DNA from: an uncultured Oscillospiraceae bacterium
GTDB lineage: Bacteria > Bacillota > Clostridia > Oscillospirales > Oscillospiraceae
Length of the DNA: 48,539 bases
Direction of reading: 5' to 3'
NCBI GenBank assembly: GCA_910579775.1
Contig: CAJTUE010000011.1
Span: 1 to 48,539 of the forward strand
Positions 40,019 through 48,487 of the stretch are shown here, in pieces. The notes below the pieces were generated by a model. That model did no database searches, had not been told where the DNA came from, and was given only the letters and a program-made list of their open reading frames with translations. The position numbers and the translations under genes were made by a program. The stretch's first letter is position 1. Each line of letters begins with the position of its first letter.

Positions 40019-40453
40019 CTAAGTATCGGCGTAATAGCTGGTGGGGTCGTAGAAGCAGTGGTCGCCAATGCGCAGGGCAAACGAACCGACCCGGGTCGGG
40101 AAGTTGGGCTTGCAGGTGTGGGAATAGGGGTTGAAAAACCAAAGCGCCTGACCAAGCCCGCCCAGACGGCCCCCTGCGATGGCCCACTCCGCAATGGCAT
40201 AGTGCTGGGCCTCGGGCCGCATGTTATAGATGTTCTGGGCGTTGTATTTCCCTCCGACGGTTTCCATGGCGCAGACAAACTGTCCCTTTTGATAAATAAC
40301 GCCCGGTATTGTCATAATTCTTCCATACTCTCCGTAATCAATACGGACACGGTTCATCACCACGCTGGCGACAGCCTCCATGCCGTTCTGGCCCTCCCCA
40401 CCCGCCTCGCATTGGATGAGCCGGGCCAACAGCTCAACATCGGAATAGGCCAT
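40019..40453 (-). CDS. cwlJ: Spore cortex-lytic enzyme CwlJ-type hydrolase
   Basis: A 144-residue Hydrolase_2 (SleB/CwlJ) domain with no signal peptide and no peptidoglycan-binding domain, as in Bacillus CwlJ (142 aa). DVELLARLIQCEAGGEGQNG contains the catalytic glutamate, followed by GMEAVASVVMNRVR, the MIxxPGVIYQKGQF region and the C-terminal GDHCFYDPT. It degrades spore cortex at germination. RBS GAAAGGAGG on the minus strand. First gene of the pair with gerQ. Confidence 0.88.
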   Translation of the reverse strand: MAYSDVELLARLIQCEAGGEGQNGMEAVASVVMNRVRIDYGEYGRIMTIPGVIYQKGQFVCAMETVGGKYNAQNIYNMRPEAQHYAIAEWAIAGGRLGGLGQALWFFNPYSHTCKPNFPTRVGSFALRIGDHCFYDPTSYYADT

Positions 40454-40486
40454 AGCGCGCCTCCTTTCATCGCCGGCTAAGTCATC

Positions 40487-40666
40487 CTATGTCACAGAGA
40501 AAGGGATGGTGCGGCTGCGGACAGCGATCCATGCAGCTTGACAGAGAATGACCTTGAGATGGGGATTTCCCGGCAGAATGCTTCGAGACTTCACCGCCCC
40601 GGCACTTTCATCATTGCTTGGCACCAACCCTGCACAAGACGCAAGGAGCTGCGGGGAAGGGAACTG
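40487..40666 (-). pseudogene. IS110-family transposase remnant (Transposase_20 end)
   Basis: In one minus-strand frame, about 58 residues read FPSPQLLASCAGLVPSNDES, AGAVKSRSILPGNPHLKVIL and CQAAWIAVRSRTIPF, which is the C-terminal Transposase_20 segment of IS110/IS116/IS902 transposases (compare LASWAGLxPGNNESAGK). The catalytic N-terminal part and the extreme C-terminus are missing. The remnant begins where the upstream XRE gene loses its homology. Confidence 0.75.
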
Positions 40667-40875
40667 CCTTGTGGAGCAGGCCCGAACTCGGCCACGGCGT
40701 GAAGATTCAAGATACTCATCATTTGGCTGCCGCCTTTGATCCGAGCGATCGTTGATGGGTCGACCTCCACCATGTTCGCCAGCTCTTCCTGTGTCAGCCC
40801 GCGTTCCATTCGGCACTGACGAACATTGTTTCCTATCAAGGTCATCAGGGTTTGTATGAGCTTTTCTTCCTCCAT
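40591..40875 (-). CDS. Truncated XRE-family regulator, 3' end replaced by IS remnant
   Basis: A 94-residue ORF. Residues 1-63 are a normal XRE helix-turn-helix (NNVRQCRMERGLTQEELANM, VEVDPSTIARIKGGSQMMSI, LNLHAVAE). From residue ~64 the sequence becomes low-complexity (PAPQGSSLPRSS) and runs antisense-frame through the IS110 remnant, so the native C-terminus is lost. It may still fold as a small DNA-binding protein. RBS GGGAGGAATG upstream on the minus strand. It is transcribed toward cwlJ. Confidence 0.6.
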   Translation of the reverse strand: MEEEKLIQTLMTLIGNNVRQCRMERGLTQEELANMVEVDPSTIARIKGGSQMMSILNLHAVAEFGPAPQGSSLPRSSLRLVQGWCQAMMKVPGR

Positions 40876-40906
40876 GCGGCATTCCTCCCTGTTTCCGTAT
40901 AGGAAC

Positions 40907-40915
40907 TGCTATAAT
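40907..40915 (+). promoter_or_regulatory. Possible extended -10 promoter toward the RHS gene
   Basis: TG-C-TATAAT (40907-40915) is an extended -10 element without a good -35, about 270 bp before the RHS gene. Two direct CTAACAG repeats (40941-40947 and 40963-40969), 22 bp apart, lie downstream and could be regulator sites. Otherwise 40876-41182 shows no gene and no other clear element. Confidence 0.3.
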
Positions 40916-41182
40916 GCCTGTTTGTCACCCAGAATATGTCCTAACAGGAATGAAAGTGTTTTCTAACAGCCATATTTGTGGCATACTATAGCTCAGAGAA
41001 AAAATTTCCAGAAATGATTCCAAAATTCGCCTGCTACGGACATAAGTATATAGAGGGAAAAATGAAGAAACCATGATTGTCCCCTGACTTTTGCTGTATG
41101 AGGTGATGCCTAAAGTCAAAACGTTCCACTTTGCTTCTTGTGAATTGTTTTGCCAAAAAGAGAGAAAAACGGAGGTTTCCTC

Positions 41183-44100
41183 ATGAAAAGACACAGAGTA
41201 CTCTATCAAGCTACCGCCGCGCTGCTGGCTCTGATCCTGACCCTGGAGCCGGTTGCCGCCGCCGTGCTGCCCGCGGACGTGGAAGAACCGCAAGAGGACT
41301 ATATTGAGCAGGTGGCAGATGTCGCCGCTGATCCGATGCTGGGGGTGCAGAGCGGCGTGGAGGACACTGCCGAGGCCCAAGGTCCCCGGACGCTGGAAGA
41401 ATTGGTGACCCTGGACGGGGTCACCCTGACAGAGGACGGGCAGCTCACCTCGGTCAAGACTTCGCTTTTGGATTCCCTTTCCGAGGAAGAGCGGAGCCTT
41501 TTGTTGACACTCAGGCCGGTCACCACATATACAGCCCGCACTGCGGACCCCACCGAAGAACTGAAGGAGCAGTTTGGCCTGACGGATGACGAGACCGAGC
41601 AGGGTGCGCGCCTCCACGGGGATATGCTGGCCTTTACGCATGAATTGAGTGACTTGTGCGTCAACTATGACAATATGACGATCAGTGAGCAGCAGATGGC
41701 AGAACTGGTCCAACTGATCGTGGCCGGATATACCTGCTCACAGGCAATCATAGCCTATGCGGCGATGAACACGTTTGAATTGGATCTAAGCGATTTGAAA
41801 ACGGAAAAACAAGCTGAAATTGAACAACTGATGACAACCGACGAGGAAGCTCTTAACAAAGGCAAAGAGGCAGACGTCGAAGATTATTTGTCTTTAAAGA
41901 CAGGGCTGCCGAAATCTTTGGTGGAGCAGATCATTGCGTCTGGAAAGATGTCGGCATACCAAATTGAACAGGAAATGGACGGTGCTCTTGCACAGACATT
42001 TCCCCGTCCCGATGCGCGTCAAAGTGAGGAGTATGAAGCGGCGGAACTGGCAGCAACTGAAGACAGCCAGATCCGGTATAGCCCCAAGGAGGTGCTGGGG
42101 CAGCTATACTCCTATGACCGGCAAGGCGATTTTGATATTAACCTCAGTACAGGCGCCTATAGTTACACGGAAACAGATTTGAGCATTCCGGGAAAGAACG
42201 GCCTTGATTTGGTTCTGACGCGGCAATTCCATTCAGAACAAGCCAGCACCAGACGCCCTATGGGCGCGCTCTCGCCCGCGAAAGGAGATAGATACGATAT
42301 CAGCAATAAAACGGCGTTTCATGTTTATTGCCGTTGGTATATCGTAGATGCAGAAAATAACGCTAAAATCATTGGGGAGCTGACAAATCACAACGGCTAC
42401 ACGTTCTCCGATGATGAGATAGCCTATTATGCAACGGATAACCGTTCGTTTCCTCTGAGCCATTATAGTGAAGAGAGCCTTGCAGAAGAACACCGAATCA
42501 ATCCGCCGTCAGGCACAGAAACGGATACCCTCACGGCATTAGAGTACAAAGCCTTTTTGGAATCGCAAGTCGGCGGGAGTATTTTCTGGGCCCAAGACTC
42601 CAAGGGAAAGGTATATTCGCTGTCTCTGGTTCCCACCATTACGGGCGTTGCGGATATCATGGAAAAATATACGGAATCGTTCTCGGTAGAGGACTCCTAT
42701 TTAGTGGATGAATTCGGCTTGGGTCATGGGTGGATGTTTGGGTTCTCGCATTTACGGAAAGAATATCCGGGCTATGGCGATATTAACACGGATGATCTCC
42801 AGCTCCGCCTTACTACCTCCAACGGAACGCAGTACTTCATCGAAAAACATGTAAGTACCAGCGGGAATTACATTGAAAACTACGAAGGCAATGACCTCAT
42901 GTTCCATAAGTGCGTCAGCGGAGAATACCCTGGCGCAATGTATGGACTGTATCACAAGGATGGAAAAGTAGAATACTTTGATGCGGACGGAAGAAATATT
43001 GCTATTGTAGACCGCTTTGGGAACAAAATTACTTTGGCCTATACATTCGCGGACACACAGAAAAAAGCCGTGTCCAAAATACAAATCACCGACACAGTCA
43101 ACAATGTTGTAACATATGAGAAAGTCGGGCTAAATCCCGACGAGACACACAAAATCGGCCGAAAAGAGTACAACGGGATGTGGCGTCTCTCTTTGAATGG
43201 AGGGATGATTCGGGAGTATTACACTTATACTGATTCTTGGACGCTTGAAACCACGCCAAATTCGGATGGGACCTTCAAAAAAACTGAAACGACTTATGTT
43301 GAGCTGATCGGCGTCAAGGACGAAGCCGGTGAAATCACGCAGTATGAGGAAGGGCAAACCCAGGCACGGTTTAATTGCTTCCTCCAACCAACAAAACGCA
43401 CATTTGGATTCCGCGAGGCATTATTCTCCAGTGATGGAGAGGATCTGATCATTTCCCTCAAAAAGGTGACCTATCCTAATGGGGCGGTCAACGAACTCCG
43501 TGTTAGCACTCCTATTGAAACCTTTGGTTCCAATGGGTATCGGCATTATAGCCGTTGTAATGATGTGCTGCCAATCAACAGTTCCAATATAGTAGACATT
43601 ACTGCAAGCTATACATGGGGGGACTTTGATAAACTGGAAGGCCAAGGTGTTGTGGATCAGGGGGGTTATAAGACAACTGTCCGTACACGGCAAACCTATC
43701 CATTTAAAAACAGTGATGGGACACTGAAAGCCACAGGGCTAATGTGGGAAAACACCGAACAAAGATATGTTTTCAATTCATGGGGACAAATGCAACAATC
43801 TACCAAAGAATTATATAGCACGATGTCTCACACTCAGGATTTTGCCCCTGAAGGCCATAATTGGGAGGATATTCAAAAAGCGAAAGCTGAAACTGTACAG
43901 TACAAATATCATTCTGAATATGACCGTAGTCCTTCCCAAATTACCACTGTTCACCATGATATGTTTGGAGATGCGGGGATGACGGCCACCGAGTCGTATA
44001 CCTATGATGACAAGTGGAATATTACATCCTACACAAAGCCCAATGGCTCCAAGGAGACCTACACCTATGATCCCGCATACAATTTACTCCGGACCCAAAC

Positions 44101-47100
44101 GGTGCAGCAGGATGACAACACGAAGATCACCGTCAGCAACACCCTGACGGCGGACAAAAAGAACATTGCCGCGTCCGACGTGAAGCGAGGGACCACAGCG
44201 GTGGGGAAAACCACCTTCGCCTACAACGCCGCGGGCCAGTTGACCTCCCAAAGCGACTATCTCTCCGCTTCCAGCTTTGTGACCACCGCCTATGAGTATG
44301 GCGGCGGGGCCCTGCCCACGAAGATCTCCGTGTCGGGGGTCAAGACCGCAGGCGGGACCGATGCCGCGGGCACCCCCGGTCTGGCGGCGGGCGTTATCGC
44401 GCGTACGCAGACCTACAATGACCGGGGTTGGATCACTAGCGAGACGGACGCCAAGGGGAAGACCACAAGCTATCAATATGACGCTGTGGGAAGGATCACC
44501 AAGGTCACCTACCCGGATGGAACGACCCAGCGCTACGCCTACGATGTGCCCAACAATACTGTGACCTACACGGATGAAGCGAACTCCAGTTGGCTGTGTA
44601 CCTATGGTAAGTCAGGTAAGCTGCTGACGGTCAAAGATTTGACCAACAACAAGGTGTTGGAGTCCTATACTTATGACCATCTTGACAAAATGGTCAAAAA
44701 GGTGACCTACGGAGATTCCACCCCGGATCAAACTATCTATTACCACTATGACACCGATGGTCGATTGGTAGAGCAAAGTTATGTAGATACTTGGGGCTAT
44801 GATCTTTACCAGGAATTCTACCGTTACGGCTGTGAAGATGGTTTTTTGACGGTTGAGAAATCTACTAGTGGTTACGGTGTTGTCTCCACCACTTATCAGG
44901 ATAATATGGGCAACGTGGCAAAGACCAGACGACGTGGGGATGGAGAAGCATACTTTGACACCTTTAAATATGATAATCTAGGCAACCAAATTGAGGTCCA
45001 GAGCGCCTACAGCGCTTCCCTGGGCGACGCCTATTCCTCCAAAACCACCTATGACTATGCGGGCCGTCCCCTCACCATTACAAACATTCTGGGCCAAAAA
45101 ACCACCAAAACCTATGACTGGCTTGGCAATTTGCTCACCGACACCGACCCCAAGGGCAACGTGACCCGCTATACCTACGACGTTCTGGGCCGCCTGGTTC
45201 GGGTGGTCACGCCGCTGGACTCCGGGCGCACCAGTCAGACCGACTACACCTACGACCCCAACGGCAACATCATTGAGGAACGCACCCGCACCGGCTCCGC
45301 CGCCACCTCGACCACAGCCCGGGTCACCACCTATGGATATGATGACATGGGCCGGGTGATCCAGGTCAAGGGCAACGGCAAGGAGGACGGCAAGAGCGGC
45401 GCCGACCAGCTTCAATACACCCAGTACGTCTACGATAAGCTGGGCAACGTTACCAAGATGTACACCGGCCTCCACTCCCCGCTGACCATCAGTAGCAGTG
45501 GCGGCGTGACCACCACCGGAGACAGCGCCTATTCCGTCACCCGGTATGACTACGATCGCTATTCCCGACTGGTGAAGCAGACCGATCCACTGGGCAAGAG
45601 CGAGACCTATACCTATGACCTCAACGGAAACCTGACCCAAAAGACGGACCGCCGAGGCGTGACTACCAGAAACAACTTTGACGCCATGGGCCGGATGACA
45701 CGCACAGAGGCAAATTCAGACTATTTCTTGTTTTCGTACACGTCCAGCAATCAACTTAGGGAGGTTAAAAACTTCGGAAAGACCACTACTTACTCCTATG
45801 ATGGATTTGGGCGACTTATCTCTGAAGAAACTCCCTACGCCACCAAAACCTTCACCTACAATATCGGAGATCTGCGCACCGGCTTTAAGGTCGCGGATGA
45901 CACAACGGTGTACCTGAACAACACCTACACCTACGATAAACTGGGCCGCCTGACCAAGGTAAACGGCAGCGGAGCGCAGGCCACCTACGCCTACGACGCC
46001 AACGGCAATCTGAGCACCACTACATACAACAACAATACCTCCGCCACCTACACCTACAACAGCGGCAATTTGCCCACTCAGGTGCAGAACAAGCGGAGCA
46101 CTACCGTTCTATCTCGGTACAGCTACACCTACGGCCTGGACGGCAACCAGCTCACCAAGTCGGACAATTCAGGCCGTACCACTACCTACACCTACGATGG
46201 CCTCAACCGCCTGACCAAGGAGGTCCAGACCGGCTCGGGGGCGTTCACCAACAGCTATACCTACGACGACTACAGCAACCGCGCCACCGCCACCCTGGCG
46301 GGGGCGGCGACGTCCTATACCTACGACGTCAACAACCGCCTGCTCACCGACACCCAGGGAAAAAACACCACCTCCTATGATTACGATGACCAGGGCAATA
46401 TGACCTCCACCGTTTTTAAATACAATGGCTCGGTGCAAAACACTGTGAACTATACCTATGATGGATTTGGGCGTCTGAAAAAAGTACGTGACAGCAACGG
46501 CGAAACGTTGTATACTTATGATGCGGACGGGCGACGCACCAGCAAGCAGACAGCCGACGGCATCCAGTATTATGTCTGGGACGGCGACCAGCTGGCCGTA
46601 ACAATCTCGCCCCGCGTAGATCCGTTTTTCACGCTTACGCTTCCCTCTTCCGGGCGGGTGGAGGATGAGGATGTTCCGATCACCTCCTGGACAACGTACT
46701 ACGCGAAGGTAGACGGCAAGGTCTACAGCGCGATGGCAACGTATGACAGCGGGCAGGCTGAGTTGTTCAGGGCAAGGCCCGACAAAGACGACCCGATTCC
46801 AATTGAGCCTCCCGATCCCGTGCCGGAGACCTATACTGAGCTGAGCATTGGTGGGTTTGAATTCAGCATCAGCAACAAAACCAAACGCGGGACGGTTTAC
46901 GGCCCGGCCGGGAAAACCATTGAGCTGTATGAGAACGATCCCTCCACAGCCCTGCCCACAGTCTCCTACGTCCGCGGTCTGTCCCTGGTGGCGGCAGTAC
47001 AGGACGGCACACGGACCTACTATCACTATAACGCCCACGGGGATGTGGTGCAGCTCACCAACAGCTCCGGGACGGTCACCAAAAACTATACCTACGACGC

Positions 47101-47992
47101 CTTTGGCGTAGAGAAGAACGCCGCGGCGAGCGACGCCAACCCCTTCCGCTACTGCGGGGAGCAATATGACAGTGAGACGGGGAACTATTATCTAAGAGCC
47201 AGATACTATTCCCCTGAGGTGGGGCGGTTCACACAGGAGGATCCGATTATGGACGGGTTGAACTGGTATACCTACTGCGCGGGGAATCCGGTGGCGTTTG
47301 TGGACCCTTCGGGATTAGAATGGGGGAAATTGCGAGATTTTGTTTCCGACGTAGAAGATTTTTTGCTTACACCAGAGCCCACACATGAAACATATGTATT
47401 TAGTGGAAGCGGTTCAGATGCAAAAGTAACAGTTTTTTTGGGAGATGGATATAGCCAGCATTCGGGTGTTTTCTATTTTGATGGGCGTGTAGAGTTTCCA
47501 ATACGCCGTGGAAATTCTACTAAGATTTTTGACGGCATTGCACAAAATATTGATGGACATTTATACATGGAGCGGACAGATTTTTATCGTGCCATGGGGA
47601 TAAGTTATATTGAAGCAGAAGTGCAGTTTGAAGTAACCCAAGAAGAAGTTTGGGGGAATTCGTTCCTCGTGGGCGCGGGCACTGCGGCCTTGACCCAAAA
47701 CATTCAAAGTGCTTTAGGAGCATTTGCTGTAAGCCAGGTGCTGCAAGATTTAGGTATGAGTCTATTTCTAGGCGAGGGTTATTACAAGGGGCATGCTATA
47801 TATGCAGAAATATGTGAGCCTGTAATAGGCAGATACACATCTATTCGGACTGCAGAAACATACCAATGGGTGGATTATCCTAATCAAGTTGGACAATGGA
47901 AATTAATAGATGGACCCATCACCACATTTAACGGAGTGCATTTTGAAAGTGTAGTTGACTATTTGAAATCGCATCCATATGAAAGGCGGTGA
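41183..47992 (+). CDS. Secreted RHS/YD-repeat protein with variable C-terminal domain
   Basis: A 2269-residue exported protein. Signal peptide (1-27, cut near VAAAV); a helical N-terminal region (~60-300); a start-of-RHS module (FDINLSTGAYSYTETDLSIP, ~320); an AT-rich middle; many YD repeats (xxxYxYDxxGRLxxx type) from ~938 to ~1800; an odd insertion (~1808-1925) with a Pro-rich linker PIPIEPPDPVPE; the RHS-associated core (~1928-2044) including YYLRARYYSPEVGRFTQEDP and ending DPSGL; and a 224-residue C-terminal domain I do not recognise. In known Rhs proteins the region after the core is a toxin released from the YD shell. Start ATG 41183 follows GGAGG. Base composition varies sharply along the gene. 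Confidence 0.92.
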   Translation: MKRHRVLYQATAALLALILTLEPVAAAVLPADVEEPQEDYIEQVADVAADPMLGVQSGVEDTAEAQGPRTLEELVTLDGVTLTEDGQLTSVKTSLLDSLSEEERSLLLTLRPVTTYTARTADPTEELKEQFGLTDDETEQGARLHGDMLAFTHELSDLCVNYDNMTISEQQMAELVQLIVAGYTCSQAIIAYAAMNTFELDLSDLKTEKQAEIEQLMTTDEEALNKGKEADVEDYLSLKTGLPKSLVEQIIASGKMSAYQIEQEMDGALAQTFPRPDARQSEEYEAAELAATEDSQIRYSPKEVLGQLYSYDRQGDFDINLSTGAYSYTETDLSIPGKNGLDLVLTRQFHSEQASTRRPMGALSPAKGDRYDISNKTAFHVYCRWYIVDAENNAKIIGELTNHNGYTFSDDEIAYYATDNRSFPLSHYSEESLAEEHRINPPSGTETDTLTALEYKAFLESQVGGSIFWAQDSKGKVYSLSLVPTITGVADIMEKYTESFSVEDSYLVDEFGLGHGWMFGFSHLRKEYPGYGDINTDDLQLRLTTSNGTQYFIEKHVSTSGNYIENYEGNDLMFHKCVSGEYPGAMYGLYHKDGKVEYFDADGRNIAIVDRFGNKITLAYTFADTQKKAVSKIQITDTVNNVVTYEKVGLNPDETHKIGRKEYNGMWRLSLNGGMIREYYTYTDSWTLETTPNSDGTFKKTETTYVELIGVKDEAGEITQYEEGQTQARFNCFLQPTKRTFGFREALFSSDGEDLIISLKKVTYPNGAVNELRVSTPIETFGSNGYRHYSRCNDVLPINSSNIVDITASYTWGDFDKLEGQGVVDQGGYKTTVRTRQTYPFKNSDGTLKATGLMWENTEQRYVFNSWGQMQQSTKELYSTMSHTQDFAPEGHNWEDIQKAKAETVQYKYHSEYDRSPSQITTVHHDMFGDAGMTATESYTYDDKWNITSYTKPNGSKETYTYDPAYNLLRTQTVQQDDNTKITVSNTLTADKKNIAASDVKRGTTAVGKTTFAYNAAGQLTSQSDYLSASSFVTTAYEYGGGALPTKISVSGVKTAGGTDAAGTPGLAAGVIARTQTYNDRGWITSETDAKGKTTSYQYDAVGRITKVTYPDGTTQRYAYDVPNNTVTYTDEANSSWLCTYGKSGKLLTVKDLTNNKVLESYTYDHLDKMVKKVTYGDSTPDQTIYYHYDTDGRLVEQSYVDTWGYDLYQEFYRYGCEDGFLTVEKSTSGYGVVSTTYQDNMGNVAKTRRRGDGEAYFDTFKYDNLGNQIEVQSAYSASLGDAYSSKTTYDYAGRPLTITNILGQKTTKTYDWLGNLLTDTDPKGNVTRYTYDVLGRLVRVVTPLDSGRTSQTDYTYDPNGNIIEERTRTGSAATSTTARVTTYGYDDMGRVIQVKGNGKEDGKSGADQLQYTQYVYDKLGNVTKMYTGLHSPLTISSSGGVTTTGDSAYSVTRYDYDRYSRLVKQTDPLGKSETYTYDLNGNLTQKTDRRGVTTRNNFDAMGRMTRTEANSDYFLFSYTSSNQLREVKNFGKTTTYSYDGFGRLISEETPYATKTFTYNIGDLRTGFKVADDTTVYLNNTYTYDKLGRLTKVNGSGAQATYAYDANGNLSTTTYNNNTSATYTYNSGNLPTQVQNKRSTTVLSRYSYTYGLDGNQLTKSDNSGRTTTYTYDGLNRLTKEVQTGSGAFTNSYTYDDYSNRATATLAGAATSYTYDVNNRLLTDTQGKNTTSYDYDDQGNMTSTVFKYNGSVQNTVNYTYDGFGRLKKVRDSNGETLYTYDADGRRTSKQTADGIQYYVWDGDQLAVTISPRVDPFFTLTLPSSGRVEDEDVPITSWTTYYAKVDGKVYSAMATYDSGQAELFRARPDKDDPIPIEPPDPVPETYTELSIGGFEFSISNKTKRGTVYGPAGKTIELYENDPSTALPTVSYVRGLSLVAAVQDGTRTYYHYNAHGDVVQLTNSSGTVTKNYTYDAFGVEKNAAASDANPFRYCGEQYDSETGNYYLRARYYSPEVGRFTQEDPIMDGLNWYTYCAGNPVAFVDPSGLEWGKLRDFVSDVEDFLLTPEPTHETYVFSGSGSDAKVTVFLGDGYSQHSGVFYFDGRVEFPIRRGNSTKIFDGIAQNIDGHLYMERTDFYRAMGISYIEAEVQFEVTQEEVWGNSFLVGAGTAALTQNIQSALGAFAVSQVLQDLGMSLFLGEGYYKGHAIYAEICEPVIGRYTSIRTAETYQWVDYPNQVGQWKLIDGPITTFNGVHFESVVDYLKSHPYERR

Positions 47993-47996
47993 TGAG

Positions 47997-48434
47997 ATGC
48001 AGAGGAAAACGGCGAAGCTGCTGTATACGTTAGTAATAGTCACATTGCTGTTTGGCCTTCGGGAGTGGGAATATATTAAAGAAGCAAAAAAGCGCCAAGA
48101 TATCATTTCTGGGTTTACTGAGCTAGATGTATACGGACAATTCCCTTTGTCTTCAATAGCTACAGGCAATCGAAACATTTATGCGGTGGATGATTTTATT
48201 CAAGAAAATCGACTTACTTACGCTATCTATTATCAATCCGACGATCCAGATGGCGAACTGAGCACCTATAGGGAATACTTGGTAGAACAGGGATATGTTG
48301 AGGCAACACCGGCAGAAAAATCAGAAGATTTGGTTGCCGTTTATCAGGCAAAGGGCGATTCGCAAAAGCAACTTTTAAGGATAGAGATTTTTTTAGCAGA
48401 AAAAGGTTACATGCTTCGGTTTTCAGGGTTCTAG
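47997..48434 (+). CDS. Small membrane-anchored protein, candidate immunity partner of the RHS protein
   Basis: A 145-residue protein with one N-terminal membrane helix (residues ~8-24, LLYTLVIVTLLFGLREW) followed by a charged segment and a mixed alpha/beta domain (YAIYYQSDDPDGELSTYREY ... LLRIEIFLAEKGYMLRFSGF). No family is recognised. It begins 4 bp after the RHS stop; ATG 47997 is 10 bp from AAGG within the RHS 3' end, so it is coupled. Base composition (about 38% GC in one sampled line) matches the RHS C-terminal domain and not the genome. Position and size suit an immunity protein exposed outside the membrane; this is inference. Confidence 0.6.
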   Translation: MQRKTAKLLYTLVIVTLLFGLREWEYIKEAKKRQDIISGFTELDVYGQFPLSSIATGNRNIYAVDDFIQENRLTYAIYYQSDDPDGELSTYREYLVEQGYVEATPAEKSEDLVAVYQAKGDSQKQLLRIEIFLAEKGYMLRFSGF

Positions 48435-48439
48435 AAGAA

Positions 48440-48487
48440 GACAAGGGGAAGACAAGGGAAGACAAGGGAAGACAGGAAGACAGGGGG
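48440..48487. repeat. Short tandem repeat (GACAAGGGAA units)
   Basis: Four to five units of about 8-11 bp: GACAAGGGGAA, GACAAGGGAA, GACAAGGGAA, GACAGGAA, GACAGGGGG. It begins 6 bp after the small gene's stop and runs straight into the dispersed palindromic repeat. Confidence 0.85.

Noticed and set aside
45000..46500. DNA repeats in the RHS gene as a CRISPR or satellite
   Set aside because: They are degenerate codons for YD repeats, not conserved DNA repeats.
48440..48487. CRISPR-like array at the right end
   Set aside because: Units are only 8-11 bp with no spacers; a simple tandem repeat.
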